A stretch of DNA of 64,000 bases from Asticcacaulis sp. AND118. Lineage in GTDB: Bacteria > Pseudomonadota > Alphaproteobacteria > Caulobacterales > Caulobacteraceae. The notes beneath the pieces were generated by a model that had not been told where the DNA came from, ran no database searches, and saw only the letters and a list, made by a program, of their open reading frames with translations. The position numbers and the translations under genes are program-made. Every line of letters starts with the position of its first letter. Positions within the stretch are counted from its first letter, which is position 1. This document shows positions 1 through 8,701 of the stretch, piece after piece. The stretch covers positions 186,001 to 250,000 of the forward strand of contig NZ_CP084910.1 in the NCBI RefSeq assembly GCF_020535245.1. Reading direction: 5' to 3'.

Positions 1-380
1 TCGAAAAGCACCTCGAATTCTACGACGAGTACCTCTCGGTGCTCGACCTGACCGAGGAATTCTACCTTCAGACCATCGATCTGGTGTTCCAGAAATTCGC
101 CCTGCCCAAGGGTGAGTTGATCCATCATGGCCGCCCGGTGAAGCTCGATGCGGTTACCGACGTCGCCCTGATGACCGTCGAAGGCGAGAAGGACGATATT
201 TCCGGCGTAGGCCAGACCCAGGCCGCCCATGAAATGTGCAAAAACATCCCGGAAAACATGCGCGAACTGTACGTACAGCCGGGCGCCGGCCACTACGGCG
301 TGTTCAACGGCCGCCGCTTCCGTCAGGAAATCTATCCGCGCATCCGCGACTTCATCGCCCGCACCGAGGCCGCTCTCTGA
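1..380 (+). CDS. phaZ: Intracellular polyhydroxyalkanoate depolymerase, C-terminal part (5' truncated by window)
   Basis: The reading frame is open from the first base (frame beginning at base 3) to the TGA at 378-380, so only about the last 125 residues are present. The segment carries the typical PHB-depolymerase C-terminal pattern: HGRPV, then LMTVEGEKDDISG, GQTQAAHEMC, and the terminal PGAGHYGVFNGRRF block, whose GHYG histidine would be the triad histidine. The enzyme hydrolyses stored poly-3-hydroxybutyrate granules in the cytoplasm. The nucleophile serine region lies upstream of the window. The next gene begins only 1 bp after the stop, so they are probably cotranscribed. Confidence 0.85.
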   Translation, partial: EKHLEFYDEYLSVLDLTEEFYLQTIDLVFQKFALPKGELIHHGRPVKLDAVTDVALMTVEGEKDDISGVGQTQAAHEMCKNIPENMRELYVQPGAGHYGVFNGRRFRQEIYPRIRDFIARTEAAL

Positions 381-381
381 C

Positions 382-1104
382 GTGTTGGGGCTGAAGCGGG
401 CAAAACCGGTCTATGAACCGGGTCAGGTCATCGATTGCGGCGACTTTCTGCTGCGGTTGAAGGTCAATGCCCGCGCGCGCCGCATCTCGCTGCGCCTCGA
501 TAACAAGACGGGCGAAGCCGTTGTCACCGCGCCGCGTCCGCGCGATCTGGCGCAGGCGGTGGACTTCGCCCTCAGCCGCGCGCAGTGGATCGCCGAGCAT
601 CAGGCGGCGCGACCTGACAATATCCTCTTCACGCCCGACAGCGATATTCCCTATCTCGGCGCGCAACTGCGCCTCGTCCATTCGGGCAATGCCGCGGCGG
701 CGCGTATGTCCGGCGGCGTGCTGACGGCGGGTGGAGACGGCGAGGCCTTTCACCGCCGCGTCGAGCGTTACCTGCGCAGACAGGCGCTGGAATTTGCTCA
801 GGCCCATACCGAAATCTATGCTCAGAAGCTGGGCTATACGGGCGTGAAAATATCGCTGTTCGACGCCAAGGGCCGCTGGGGCTCGTGCACGCCGGGCCGC
901 AAAACGATCCGCCTGAGCTGGCGGCTGATCCTCGCGCCGGAGCCGGTCTTCGCCTATGTCTGCGCGCACGAGGCGGCGCATCTGAAACATCCGGACCATT
1001 CCGACCGCTTCTGGGCAGAGGTCGAAGGGCTGTACGGAGATTATCGCTCGGCGCGGCGGTGGCTGAAGTCCGAAGGGGTCGGGCTGTTCGCCTTCGGGGC
1101 CTAA
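382..1104 (+). CDS. SprT/YgjP-like zinc metallopeptidase (DUF45)
   Basis: A 240-aa protein if started at GTG 382, one base after the phaZ stop. The frame is open further upstream but overlaps phaZ, so the adjacent GTG/TTG codons are preferred. The C-terminal half holds the zinc motif CAHEAAHLKHPDHSDRFW (HExxH plus a downstream His) and the preceding KGRWGSC segment characteristic of the YgjP/DUF45 family. The N-terminal half is the beta-rich region containing NARARRISLR. No signal peptide or membrane segment is visible, so a cytoplasmic metallopeptidase is likely. Substrates are unknown. Linkage to phaZ may only reflect dense packing. Confidence 0.8.
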   Translation: MLGLKRAKPVYEPGQVIDCGDFLLRLKVNARARRISLRLDNKTGEAVVTAPRPRDLAQAVDFALSRAQWIAEHQAARPDNILFTPDSDIPYLGAQLRLVHSGNAAAARMSGGVLTAGGDGEAFHRRVERYLRRQALEFAQAHTEIYAQKLGYTGVKISLFDAKGRWGSCTPGRKTIRLSWRLILAPEPVFAYVCAHEAAHLKHPDHSDRFWAEVEGLYGDYRSARRWLKSEGVGLFAFGA

Positions 1105-1278
1105 TCTCCTCACTGTCGCGCCGCGATGAGGAGGTGGATTTTGCCGAAGGCAAAAGACGGAGGGGATGACTCCATCATTTCAAAACTCCTGCGGTCTTGG
1201 TCAGCTTCCGCGCCGCCCCCTCCGTCAGTCCGCTTCGCGTACTGCCACCTTCCCATGCCTTCGGCACAGGGAGGAGAT
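1104..1278. repeat. MITE-like imperfect palindromic element, CCTCCC/GGGAGG family, copy 1
   Basis: The first 62 bases (1104-1165) and the reverse complement of the last 62 (1217-1278) align end to end, both beginning ATCTCCTC and ending GACGGAGGGG. Smaller hairpins sit inside each arm, for example TTTTGCCGAAGGCAAAA and CCCATGCCTTCGGCACAGGG. It fills most of the gap between the metallopeptidase and alaC, and its arms resemble those at 6755-6937. No coding potential is credible. It looks like a non-autonomous dispersed repeat. Confidence 0.6.
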
Positions 1279-1365
1279 CGTCCTGTAAAATTATTTTCCG
1301 CTAGACGCAAAAATTTCCGAAAAAAGCGCCGTTCATGGGATGACAATCGACGCCCGATGAGTCAT

Positions 1366-1408
1366 ATGGACGGGCCCGCAGGTCCATTGCGACTTTGCGG
1401 GCTTTTTG
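1366..1408 (+). terminator. Intrinsic terminator or attenuator ahead of alaC, with a competing hairpin
   Basis: The stem CCCGCA (1375-1380) pairs with TGCGGG (1396-1401) and is followed by CTTTTTGTC, an intrinsic terminator pattern. A second inverted repeat, ATGGAC (1366-1371) with GTCCAT (1382-1387), encloses the 5' arm of the terminator in its loop, so the two structures compete sterically. It lies about 60 bases before the alaC start, so it may end upstream transcription or attenuate alaC. Confidence 0.5.
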
Positions 1409-1469
1409 TCTTTAACCCCGTTCACGTTCCCTGGCCTTGTCAGGTCATGCTTCCATCTCAGGTGCAATC

Positions 1470-2666
1470 ATGCGCGATTTTTATCGTATCCGGCGTCTGC
1501 CGCCTTATGTCTTCGAAGAAGTCAACAAGGTGAAGGCCCGTCTGCGCGCAGCAGGCACCGATGTGATCGACTTCGGCATGGGCAATCCCGACATGGATAC
1601 GGCCCCGCACATCGTCGACAAGCTGGTCGAGACGGTGAGAAAGCCCAAGACCCACGGCTATTCGGTGTCGAAGGGCGTGCAGGGTCTGCGCAAGGCTATG
1701 GCCGGCTATTACGACCGCCGCTACGGTGTGAAACTCAATCCGGATACCGAGGTCGTAGCGACGCTCGGCTCCAAGGAAGGTTTCGCCAACCTCGCCATGG
1801 CTATCACGGCCCCCGGCGATACGGTCATCTGCCCCAATCCGGCCTATCCCATCCACGCGTTCGGCTTCCTGATGGCCGGCGGGGTGATCCGTCACGTCCC
1901 GGCCCTGTCGCCGGAGCAGTATCTGTCGGGCATCGAGCGCGCGGTGAAACATTCCGTGCCGACGCCGTCGGTGCTGATCGTCTCATACCCGTCCAACCCG
2001 ACGGCGCAATGGGTCGATCTCGACTTCTACAAGGAAGTCATCCGCATCGCCGAAAAACACGACCTGATCGTGCTGTCGGACATCGCCTATTCGGAAATCT
2101 ATTTCGAAAACAATCCGCCCCCCTCGATCCTTCAGGTCGAAGGCGCCATCAAGCGTTCGGTCGAGATCAACTCGCTGTCCAAGACCTATGCCATGGCCGG
2201 CTGGCGCGTCGGCATGGTCGTCGGCAATTCGGAAATCTGCGCCGCGCTGGCGCGGGTGAAATCCTATCTCGACTACGGCGGCTTCACGCCGATGCAGGTC
2301 GCCGCCGCCGCCGCGCTCAACGGCCCGCAGGACAATGTCGACGAGATCCGCAATATCTATAAATCACGCCGCGACGTGCTGATCGACTCGATGAAGCGCG
2401 CCGGCTGGGACATCCCGCCGCCCCCGGCCTCGATGTTCGCCTGGGCGAAGATTCCGCCGAAGTTCGAGCATATGGGATCGATCGAGTTCGCCAAACTGCT
2501 GATCGAAGAAGCCCACGTTGCCGTCGCGCCGGGCCTCGGCTTCGGCGAATATGGCGAAGGCTATGTCCGTATCGGTCTGGTCGAAAACGAACACCGCATT
2601 CGCCAGGCGGCGCGAAACATCAAGAAACTACTTCAGCCCGGCAGCAAGGCTCAAGCTGCCGAGTAA
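1470..2666 (+). CDS. alaC: Alanine transaminase AlaC (class I/II PLP aminotransferase)
   Basis: A 398-aa protein; ATG 1470 was chosen because it gives the usual family N-terminus (FYRIRRLPPYVF). It closely follows E. coli AlaC block by block: VIDFGMGNPDM, HGYSVSKG, GSKEGFANL, NPAYPIHAFGF, SYPSNPTAQWVD, and the PLP-lysine segment SLSKTYAMAGWRVGM. The C-terminus has SMFAWAKIP and APGLGFGEYGEGYVRIGL. It catalyses reversible alanine/pyruvate-glutamate/2-oxoglutarate transamination in the cytoplasm. The related LL-diaminopimelate and aspartate aminotransferases are less likely given this match. A structured leader at 1366-1408 precedes it. Confidence 0.88.
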   Translation: MRDFYRIRRLPPYVFEEVNKVKARLRAAGTDVIDFGMGNPDMDTAPHIVDKLVETVRKPKTHGYSVSKGVQGLRKAMAGYYDRRYGVKLNPDTEVVATLGSKEGFANLAMAITAPGDTVICPNPAYPIHAFGFLMAGGVIRHVPALSPEQYLSGIERAVKHSVPTPSVLIVSYPSNPTAQWVDLDFYKEVIRIAEKHDLIVLSDIAYSEIYFENNPPPSILQVEGAIKRSVEINSLSKTYAMAGWRVGMVVGNSEICAALARVKSYLDYGGFTPMQVAAAAALNGPQDNVDEIRNIYKSRRDVLIDSMKRAGWDIPPPPASMFAWAKIPPKFEHMGSIEFAKLLIEEAHVAVAPGLGFGEYGEGYVRIGLVENEHRIRQAARNIKKLLQPGSKAQAAE

Positions 2667-2712
2667 CTTCCACAGAGTCATCCGTTCACGGAGACGTGAG
2701 TTTTCGCGCCCC

Positions 2713-2739
2713 AAGGGAAAGTCATCGCGGCTTTCCCTT
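2713..2739 (+). terminator. Inverted repeat after alaC
   Basis: AAGGGAAAG (2713-2721) pairs perfectly with CTTTCCCTT (2731-2739) around a 9-base loop, about 50 bases after the alaC stop. There is no following T-run, so it is either a weak or Rho-assisted terminator or an mRNA 3' stabiliser. Confidence 0.4.
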
Positions 2740-2936
2740 GTGAGCCATATTGAAACAGGGTTTGCGCCTAATGACGCCTTGACGCAACACGTCAACTTTT
2801 TACCCTTGTCTTATTTGACTCCCGGAACGTTTTAGGGTTTCATTTACACATTGTGCAGCGCACACATTTTCATACAGGCCAGCCATAAGGCCTGAATTTT
2901 TTACCTGTGGTTTTGTGGAAGAGGGAATTTTTCGTC

Positions 2937-3164
2937 GTGGTAAGCTTGCAATTTGACATCGCCAGCGCTTCGGAACAGGACGCCTTCTTCGGTGCCTTTT
3001 TCAAATTCGTCGAAGCCGCCTCGCTGGATGACGCCGACTCCATTTCCATCCATTCCGACACCAATGAAACCGGTATGGTCAAGGTCGTGAACTTCGCCGA
3101 CCAGGGTCTCGCCAACCAGTTCGAGTCCTACTGGCAGCAACGCCGCCGCTGGCTGGGGCTTTAA
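2937..3164 (+). CDS. Small hypothetical protein (75 aa)
   Basis: I do not recognise this protein. GTG 2937 is preferred because a purine-rich GAGGGAA lies about ten bases upstream; the frame could also start at 2907. The product is small, acidic in the middle (SLDDADSISIHSD) and ends in aromatic/arginine residues (YWQQRRRWLGL). It has no transmembrane segment or signal peptide. It lies 30 bp before the glycosyltransferase on the same strand, and the 270-bp gap before it contains a T-rich stretch that may hold a promoter. Confidence 0.6.
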   Translation: MVSLQFDIASASEQDAFFGAFFKFVEAASLDDADSISIHSDTNETGMVKVVNFADQGLANQFESYWQQRRRWLGL

Positions 3165-3194
3165 GCCGCACATTCCATAGGCTAAGGATGACGC

Positions 3195-4424
3195 ATGTCT
3201 ATCGTGCGTCATATACCGCTCAAATACCGCCTGCCGTTGATTCACGGTGGGCTCGAAGCCATTGCTTTGACGCGCATGGGCCGCTGGCCGCGCAATAATG
3301 TGCTCACACCCGGACCTCTGGTCGTCTCCGGCTTTCTCAACGAAAGTCTGGGGGTCGGCCGCGCTGCGCGCCTGACCGCCGATGCGCTCGAAGCCGCCGG
3401 TTACATGCCGGTCCGCCACGATATACGTCCGGCCTTCCGCCATATCCTTGATCAGAAGGCCGTCCTGCCGGGCCAGGGCGGCGTTTGGCTGATCCACGCC
3501 AATGCGCCGGAACTGGTGGTTGCGCTGATAGCCCATGCACCGGCGCAATGGCGCGAGCGCTACCGTATCGGCTACTGGGCCTGGGAAACGCCACTGGCAC
3601 CGCCCTTCTGGGTGCGCATGGCGAAGTGGCTGCACGAAATCTGGACGCCCAGCCCCTATGTCGCCGATGCGTTGGCCGCCGCCTTCCGCGCGCAGGGCGA
3701 GGCGCATCTGTACGATCGTCTGCGCGTCCTGCCGCACCCGCTGCTTACCCCGCCGCCCATGCCCGACCGCGCGCGTTTCGGGCTCAGCCCCGACCGCTGC
3801 GAGGTGTTGAGCCTGTTCGACGTCAACTCCTCGCCGGCGCGCAAAAATCCGTGGGCCTCGATCGACGCCTGGCTGGCTGCCTTCCCAGAGCCCTCGCCCC
3901 AGGCCGCCCTGACGCTGAAGGCTTCGGCGCTGGATACGGCGACCCAGGCGAAACTGGCCGAACGTATCGGCAACCGCCCGGATATCCGTCTGTTGACCGC
4001 GCACCTGAGCGACGCCGACATGGACCGGCTGACGGCCTCGGTCGATATCTTCCTGTCGCTGCATCGGGCCGAAGGTTTCGGGCTGGGCCTGCTGGAAGCC
4101 ATGAACGCGGGCGTCGCGGTCGTCGCCACCGAAGGCACGGGCAACGACTTCCTTAATGACGACAACGGCTACCCCGTCCCCGCGCGTCTGCTGCCGCTTC
4201 ACGATCCCGACGGCCCCTACAGCGCCCTGCCGCGCGATCCGGCGCAGGTCTGGGCCGAACCGGACATCGCCGTGGCCGCCGATATCCTGCGCCGACTGGC
4301 CCATGATCCCGCTCTCCGCATCGCCAAGGCCGCCGGCGCCCGCGCCACACCGGCGCGTCTCAACCGTGCCTGGTCGCGCGAGGCTCTGAAGGCTTGTGAT
4401 TTCAACAGGTGGCTTGACTCTTAG
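3195..4424 (+). CDS. GT4-like glycosyltransferase
   Basis: A 409-aa cytoplasmic-type glycosyltransferase with no signal peptide. The N-terminal domain has VVSGFLNESLGVGRAARL, typical of the first Rossmann domain. The C-terminal domain carries the retaining-GT motif HRAEGFGLGLLEAMNAGVAV (E-x7-E) around residues 290-310, with the VVATEGTGNDF sugar-nucleotide region next. The middle segment GYWAWETPLAPPFW is shared with other bacterial GT4 enzymes. Donor and acceptor cannot be inferred. It is not in a polysaccharide cluster here; its neighbours are a small hypothetical and ffh. Confidence 0.75.
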   Translation: MSIVRHIPLKYRLPLIHGGLEAIALTRMGRWPRNNVLTPGPLVVSGFLNESLGVGRAARLTADALEAAGYMPVRHDIRPAFRHILDQKAVLPGQGGVWLIHANAPELVVALIAHAPAQWRERYRIGYWAWETPLAPPFWVRMAKWLHEIWTPSPYVADALAAAFRAQGEAHLYDRLRVLPHPLLTPPPMPDRARFGLSPDRCEVLSLFDVNSSPARKNPWASIDAWLAAFPEPSPQAALTLKASALDTATQAKLAERIGNRPDIRLLTAHLSDADMDRLTASVDIFLSLHRAEGFGLGLLEAMNAGVAVVATEGTGNDFLNDDNGYPVPARLLPLHDPDGPYSALPRDPAQVWAEPDIAVAADILRRLAHDPALRIAKAAGARATPARLNRAWSREALKACDFNRWLDS

Positions 4425-4454
4425 GCCCTGAGCCGTCATAGGAACGCGACATTC

Positions 4455-4572
4455 AGGCGATCCACGCCTTTTGCAAACCGAACCTCTCAGGTCACGACCC
4501 CGATCACAGCTATCGGACGGGGACCGGAGGCTCCCCGACGACGCGTAGCGTTCTCGGGGTCTTTTTGTTTTG
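4455..4572 (+). promoter_or_regulatory. Structured RNA leader upstream of ffh ending in a strong terminator
   Basis: The segment holds AGGCG/CGCCT (4455-4469), then GCAAACCGAACCTCTCAGGT (4473-4492). Next is a hairpin CCCCGAT/ATCGG-GGGG, with CCTCT...GGAGG and GGT...ACC pairing outside it. A long terminator hairpin follows, CCCCGA (4533-4538) with TCGGGG (4554-4559) plus inner ACGC/GCGT, ending TCTTTTTG. The GCAA...GAA-CTCTCAGG core resembles the glycine-aptamer core. Alternatively it is the conserved leader motif reported upstream of ffh in bacteria. It may also simply terminate the glycosyltransferase transcript. Confidence 0.45.
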
Positions 4573-4614
4573 TAAAAAGCCCGTCCTGAACCCCGAAACC
4601 ATGAGGCACAAAGC

Positions 4615-6207
4615 ATGTTCGACTCGCTGAACGAGCGCTTATCCGGTCTGTTCGACCGTCTGGGTGGCCGCGGCGTCCTTTCGGAAAAGGACGTCGACGA
4701 AGCCCTGCGCGAAGTTCGTGTCGCCCTGCTCGATGCCGACGTTGCCCTGCCGGTCGTGCGTCAGTTCATGACCAAGGCCCGCGAACTGGCCTCCGGCGAA
4801 GCCATCATCAAGGCCGTCAAGCCCGCCGATCAGGTGGTCAAGATCGTCTATGACGGCCTGATCGACATGTTGGGCGGTGAAGAGCCGACCCCGATCGATC
4901 TGGCCGCCGTGCCACCCGCCGTCATCCTGATGGCCGGTCTGCAAGGGTCGGGTAAGACCACCACCTCGGCCAAGCTAGCGCTGCGCCTGTCGAAGTTCGA
5001 GCGCAAGAAGGTCATGATGGCCTCGCTCGACACCCGCCGTCCCGCCGCCATGGAGCAGTTGAAGCTGCTGGGCGAACAGGTCGGCGTCGATGTGCTGCCG
5101 ATCATCGCGGGCCAGAGCGCCGTCGAAATCGCCCGTCGCGCCCTGCAATCGGCCAAGCTTCAGGGCTTCGACGTCCTGATCCTCGACACCGCCGGCCGCA
5201 CGACGCTGGACGAGGCCCTGATGGCCGAAGCCGCCGAGATCGCGAAAATCTCCAACCCGGTCGAAACCTTCCTGGTCGCGGACTCGCTGACCGGTCAGGA
5301 CGCCGTGCGCACCGCCGAAGCCTTCCATGCGCGCCTGCCGCTGACCGGCCTGATCCTGACCCGCGTTGACGGCGATGGCCGCGGCGGGGCCATGCTGTCC
5401 ATGCGCGCCGTCACCGGCCTGCCGATCAAGTTCACCGGTTCGGGTGAAAAGGTCGATGCGCTGGACGTGTTCGACGCCCGCCGTATCGCCGGCCGCATCC
5501 TCGGTCAGGGCGACGTGGTGGCGTTGGTCGAAAAGGCGGCGCAGGAGCTGGATGCGGCTAAGGCCGAGCAGATGGCCAAGAAGCTGTCCAAGGGCCAGTT
5601 CGACCTCAACGACCTGTCGGATCAGTTGAGCCAGATGAAGCGCATGGGCGGCATGTCCGGCATTATGGGCCTGCTGCCCGGCGTCCAGAAGGTCAAGAAG
5701 CAGATGGACGAGATGAATGTCTCGGACAAGATGTTCGACCGTCAGATCGCCATCATCTCGTCGATGACCAAGATCGAGCGCAAGAAGCCCGACCTGCTCA
5801 ACGCTTCGCGCAAGCGCCGCATTGCCGCCGGCGCGGGTGTCGATGTGGCCGAGATCAACCGCCTGCTGAAACAGCACCGTCAAATGGCCGACGTCTTCAA
5901 GATGATGGCCCGCAACGGCGGGCGTTCTGGTCTTGGGGGCATGGGCAATATGGCCAAGATGCTCGGCCTCGGGAATATGCCCAACATGGCCCAGATGCAG
6001 CAGATGGGCAAAAAGCTCGAAAACAATCCCGGCGCTATCGGCGACAATATGGGCGCCGATTTCGAACGCCTGAAACAACTCGGGGCGGGCAAGATGCCCA
6101 ACATCCCCGGCGGCCTGCCCGGCTTACCGGGCGGTTTATCAGGTTTGGGGGGTAACTCCCTTCCGGGGCTTGGCGGGGGCAACCCCTTCGACCCCAAAAA
6201 GAAATAA
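4615..6207 (+). CDS. ffh: Signal recognition particle protein Ffh (SRP54)
   Basis: A 530-aa SRP GTPase that binds 4.5S RNA and hydrophobic signal sequences and docks with FtsY for cotranslational membrane targeting. The N domain ([20 protein letters not shown]) is followed by the G domain with P-loop [15 protein letters not shown] near residue 107, [21 protein letters not shown] and [14 protein letters not shown]. The C-terminal M domain is methionine-rich ([17 protein letters not shown]). The extreme C-terminus is a Gly/Pro/Leu-rich tail longer than in E. coli. rpsP follows 38 bp downstream, as in many alphaproteobacteria. Confidence 0.97.
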   Translation: MFDSLNERLSGLFDRLGGRGVLSEKDVDEALREVRVALLDADVALPVVRQFMTKARELASGEAIIKAVKPADQVVKIVYDGLIDMLGGEEPTPIDLAAVPPAVILMAGLQGSGKTTTSAKLALRLSKFERKKVMMASLDTRRPAAMEQLKLLGEQVGVDVLPIIAGQSAVEIARRALQSAKLQGFDVLILDTAGRTTLDEALMAEAAEIAKISNPVETFLVADSLTGQDAVRTAEAFHARLPLTGLILTRVDGDGRGGAMLSMRAVTGLPIKFTGSGEKVDALDVFDARRIAGRILGQGDVVALVEKAAQELDAAKAEQMAKKLSKGQFDLNDLSDQLSQMKRMGGMSGIMGLLPGVQKVKKQMDEMNVSDKMFDRQIAIISSMTKIERKKPDLLNASRKRRIAAGAGVDVAEINRLLKQHRQMADVFKMMARNGGRSGLGGMGNMAKMLGLGNMPNMAQMQQMGKKLENNPGAIGDNMGADFERLKQLGAGKMPNIPGGLPGLPGGLSGLGGNSLPGLGGGNPFDPKKK

Positions 6208-6245
6208 CTCATCACTCGAAACTCAGCCTATCAAAGGATCTTATC

Positions 6246-6695
6246 ATGCTGAAAATTCGTCTGGCCCGCGGCGGCTCCAAGAAGCGCCCGTACTACCACA
6301 TCGTCATCGCTGACGCCGCCGCCCCGCGCGATGGTAAGTTCATCGCCAAGGTCGGCTCGTACAACCCGATGCTGTCGAAGGACGATGCCAACCGCGTCAC
6401 CCTTAAGACCGAAGTCATCGCCGAATGGCTCAAGAAGGGCGCTCAGCCGACCGACCGCGTCGCGCGCTTCCTGTCGAAGGAAGGCCTCGTGAAGTGGGAA
6501 CACGGCAACAACCCGCAAAAGGGTACGCCGGGCAAGAAGGCTCAGGAACGCGCCGCCGAGCGCGCTCAGCGCGAACAGGACCGTCTGGACGCCGAAGCCG
6601 CCGCCCGTGAAGAAGCCGCTGCCGCCGCTGCGGCCCCGGCCGCGGTTGAAGAGGCTCCGGCTGAAGCTCCCGCCGAGGAAGCTTCGGAAGGCTAA
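6246..6695 (+). CDS. rpsP: 30S ribosomal protein S16
   Basis: A 149-aa S16, starting [20 protein letters not shown], the canonical S16 N-terminus; [14 protein letters not shown] follows. The core ends near residue 85, after which there is a long charged and Ala/Glu-rich tail (AQRE repeats, then [17 protein letters not shown]). Such tails are common in alphaproteobacterial S16. It sits just after ffh and before a strong terminator. rimM, often adjacent to rpsP in other bacteria, is instead at 17.0 kb next to tal. Confidence 0.96.
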   Translation: MLKIRLARGGSKKRPYYHIVIADAAAPRDGKFIAKVGSYNPMLSKDDANRVTLKTEVIAEWLKKGAQPTDRVARFLSKEGLVKWEHGNNPQKGTPGKKAQERAAERAQREQDRLDAEAAAREEAAAAAAAPAAVEEAPAEAPAEEASEG

Positions 6696-6720
6696 TCGCC
6701 TTTGCGAGACACACGGAAAA

Positions 6721-6749
6721 GGCCGGAGCTTCACGCTCCGGCCTTTTTT
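6721..6749 (+). terminator. Intrinsic terminator of ffh-rpsP
   Basis: GGCCGGAGC (6721-6729) pairs with GCTCCGGCC (6735-6743) around TTCAC and is followed by six T, about 25 bases after the rpsP stop. Confidence 0.9.
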
Positions 6750-6754
6750 ATTGT

Positions 6755-6937
6755 CTTATACCTCCCTGGCTATGCCGGGGAGGGGGACGCACGAGACGAC
6801 CGAAGGTCGATGAGATGTGGTGGTGGGGTTTCTTACTTAATTTCAACGCGCTGAACAGGTGGGACATACCGCAAGATACCCCACCGCCCCGCCCTTCGGG
6901 CGCGGTCCCCCTCCCCAGCAAACTGGGGAGGTATAAG
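6755..6937. repeat. MITE-like palindromic element, CCTCCC/GGGAGG family, copy 2
   Basis: The element starts CTTATACCTCCC and ends GGGAGGTATAAG. The left arm, and the reverse complement of the right arm, both read CTTATACCTCCC...GGGGAGGGGGAC...CCGAAGG...GGTGGGGT. Each arm also folds on itself (CCTCCCCAGTTTGCTGGGGAGG on the right). It lies between the convergent rpsP and glmM genes, shares layout with 1104-1278, and has no open frame of its own. Confidence 0.65.
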
Positions 6938-6945
6938 AGTGAGCC

Positions 6946-8571
6946 TTACCCCGCAATCGCCCCGATGATCTGATCGACCACGGCGCGGACCTGAGCCGCA
7001 TCGTCGCCTTCCGCCATCACGCGGATCAGCGGCTCGGTGCCCGAAGGCCGCACCAGTACGCGGCCCGTGCCCTTCAGCGTCACCTCACCGTCGGCGATGG
7101 CCTGCTTGACGTCTTCACGGTTCAGCGGGCTGTCGCCCGTAAAGCGCACGTTCTTCAGCAGTTGCGGCACCGGCTCGAACTGACGGGCCAGCTCGCTCAT
7201 CGGGCGGCCGCTTTCGACCAGCACGGCCAGCACCTGCAGGGCCGCCATCAGGCCGTCGCCCGTGGTGGCGTGATCCTGCATGATGATGTGGCCCGACTGT
7301 TCGCCGCCCAGATTGAAGCCGCCTTCGCGCATCTTTTCCATGACATAACGATCGCCGACCTTGGCGCGCTCCAGAGTCAGACCCTTCGAGGCCATCAGGC
7401 GCTCAAGGCCCAGGTTCGACATCACCGTCGCGACCAGACCGCCGCCCTTGAGCAGGCCCTTGGCCGCCAGACGCGTCGCGATGATGGCCATGATCTGATC
7501 GCCATCGACGATGGTGCCTTTTTCGTCGCAGATGACGAGGCGGTCGGCGTCGCCGTCCAGCGCGATACCGATATCGGCGCGCAGTTCCTTGACCTTTTCG
7601 GCCATGGCCTGCGGCTGGGTCGAGCCGCACTTTTCATTGATGTTCATGCCGTCCGGCGACACGCCGAGGCAGAAGATTTCCGCGCCCAGCTCATAGAGCG
7701 TGGTCGGCGCAACCTTATAGGCCGCCCCGTTGGCGCAATCGATGACTATGCGCAGGCCTTTGAGCAGCAGGTTCTTGGGGAAGGTCGCCTTGGCGATTTC
7801 GACGTAGCGGTACTGGGCGTCGTCGACGCGTTGCACGCGACCGAGGTTCTGCGGTTCGGCAATACCGTCGAGGATATTGCCGTCCATGCGCGCTTCGATA
7901 GCCAGTTCGACCTCGTCCGACAGCTTGTAGCCGTCCGGGCCGAACAGCTTGATGCCGTTGTCCGCATAGGGGTTGTGCGAGGCCGAGATCATCACCCCCA
8001 GATCGGCGCGCATCGAGCGCGTCATCAGCGCCACGCCCGGCGTCGGCAGCGGCCCGAACAGGCGGACATCCATGCCGACCGAGGTGAAACCGGCGACCAA
8101 AGCCGGCTCGATCATATAGCCCGACAGGCGCGTGTCCTTGCCGATGACGGCCAGATGCCGGCGGTTGTCCGACGACATGAACATCTTGCCCGCCGCCATG
8201 CCGACGCGATAGGCGACTTCGGCGGTCATGGGGAAGCTGTTGACGCGGCCCCGGATGCCGTCGGTGCCGAAATATTTGCGCGTGCGGTTCAATGCGGTCA
8301 TGTGCGAAGCCATTACGTCGTTAGGGTTTTTGATCGGGTTGAAGCCATAGAGCGACAGGGTGTCGCGGTAACTGGCCATGCGCGCCGTGGTCAGGGCGAC
8401 GAAGGCCGCCTCCAGCTTATCCACGGTTTCGGCGCGCGGGGCCTTGGTCTGGCCGCTCAGGGCGCGGAACAGGCTTGAGGGCGCGATGCCCGCCGCCTCG
8501 GCCACGTCCTTGATGGAAATGCCGGTGGCGCCCAGCGCCGCCTGAAGCTTTTCCCACTTGTTTTCACTCAT
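6946..8571 (-). CDS. glmM: Phosphoglucosamine mutase GlmM with fused N-terminal HTH domain
   Basis: 541 aa, about 90 longer than a standard GlmM. Residues 1-90 contain an HTH of Cro/LacI type ([20 protein letters not shown]). The mutase begins at [19 protein letters not shown], followed by the catalytic phosphoserine loop [18 protein letters not shown], the metal loop [16 protein letters not shown] and the phosphate loop [13 protein letters not shown]. It converts glucosamine-6-P to glucosamine-1-P for UDP-GlcNAc synthesis. The long start has a good ribosome site (GGAAG, six bases upstream). Internal ATGs before RKYFG lack one, so a true fusion is favoured. It is divergent from glmS. Confidence 0.9.
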   Translation of the reverse strand: MSENKWEKLQAALGATGISIKDVAEAAGIAPSSLFRALSGQTKAPRAETVDKLEAAFVALTTARMASYRDTLSLYGFNPIKNPNDVMASHMTALNRTRKYFGTDGIRGRVNSFPMTAEVAYRVGMAAGKMFMSSDNRRHLAVIGKDTRLSGYMIEPALVAGFTSVGMDVRLFGPLPTPGVALMTRSMRADLGVMISASHNPYADNGIKLFGPDGYKLSDEVELAIEARMDGNILDGIAEPQNLGRVQRVDDAQYRYVEIAKATFPKNLLLKGLRIVIDCANGAAYKVAPTTLYELGAEIFCLGVSPDGMNINEKCGSTQPQAMAEKVKELRADIGIALDGDADRLVICDEKGTIVDGDQIMAIIATRLAAKGLLKGGGLVATVMSNLGLERLMASKGLTLERAKVGDRYVMEKMREGGFNLGGEQSGHIIMQDHATTGDGLMAALQVLAVLVESGRPMSELARQFEPVPQLLKNVRFTGDSPLNREDVKQAIADGEVTLKGTGRVLVRPSGTEPLIRVMAEGDDAAQVRAVVDQIIGAIAG

Positions 8572-8701
8572 TAGCGGCTTCCATAAGCGCGCGGTTACAT
8601 GCCGAAACGCAATGTGTTAATGGCAAATTCGCCATAATATAGGTCTGAAAGTCGTTAAACGTGGCTTTCATGACCCTTTTACGGCGAACAGTTTAAGCAC
8701 A

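Noticed and set aside
352-1113. Minus-strand open frame opposite the metallopeptidase gene
   Set aside because: The opposite strand has a clear HExxH peptidase; this frame has no motif or ribosome site.
1356-1436. Leader peptide for alaC attenuation
   Set aside because: A short frame starts at ATG 1357 but has no run of Ala codons and no stop placed for attenuation.
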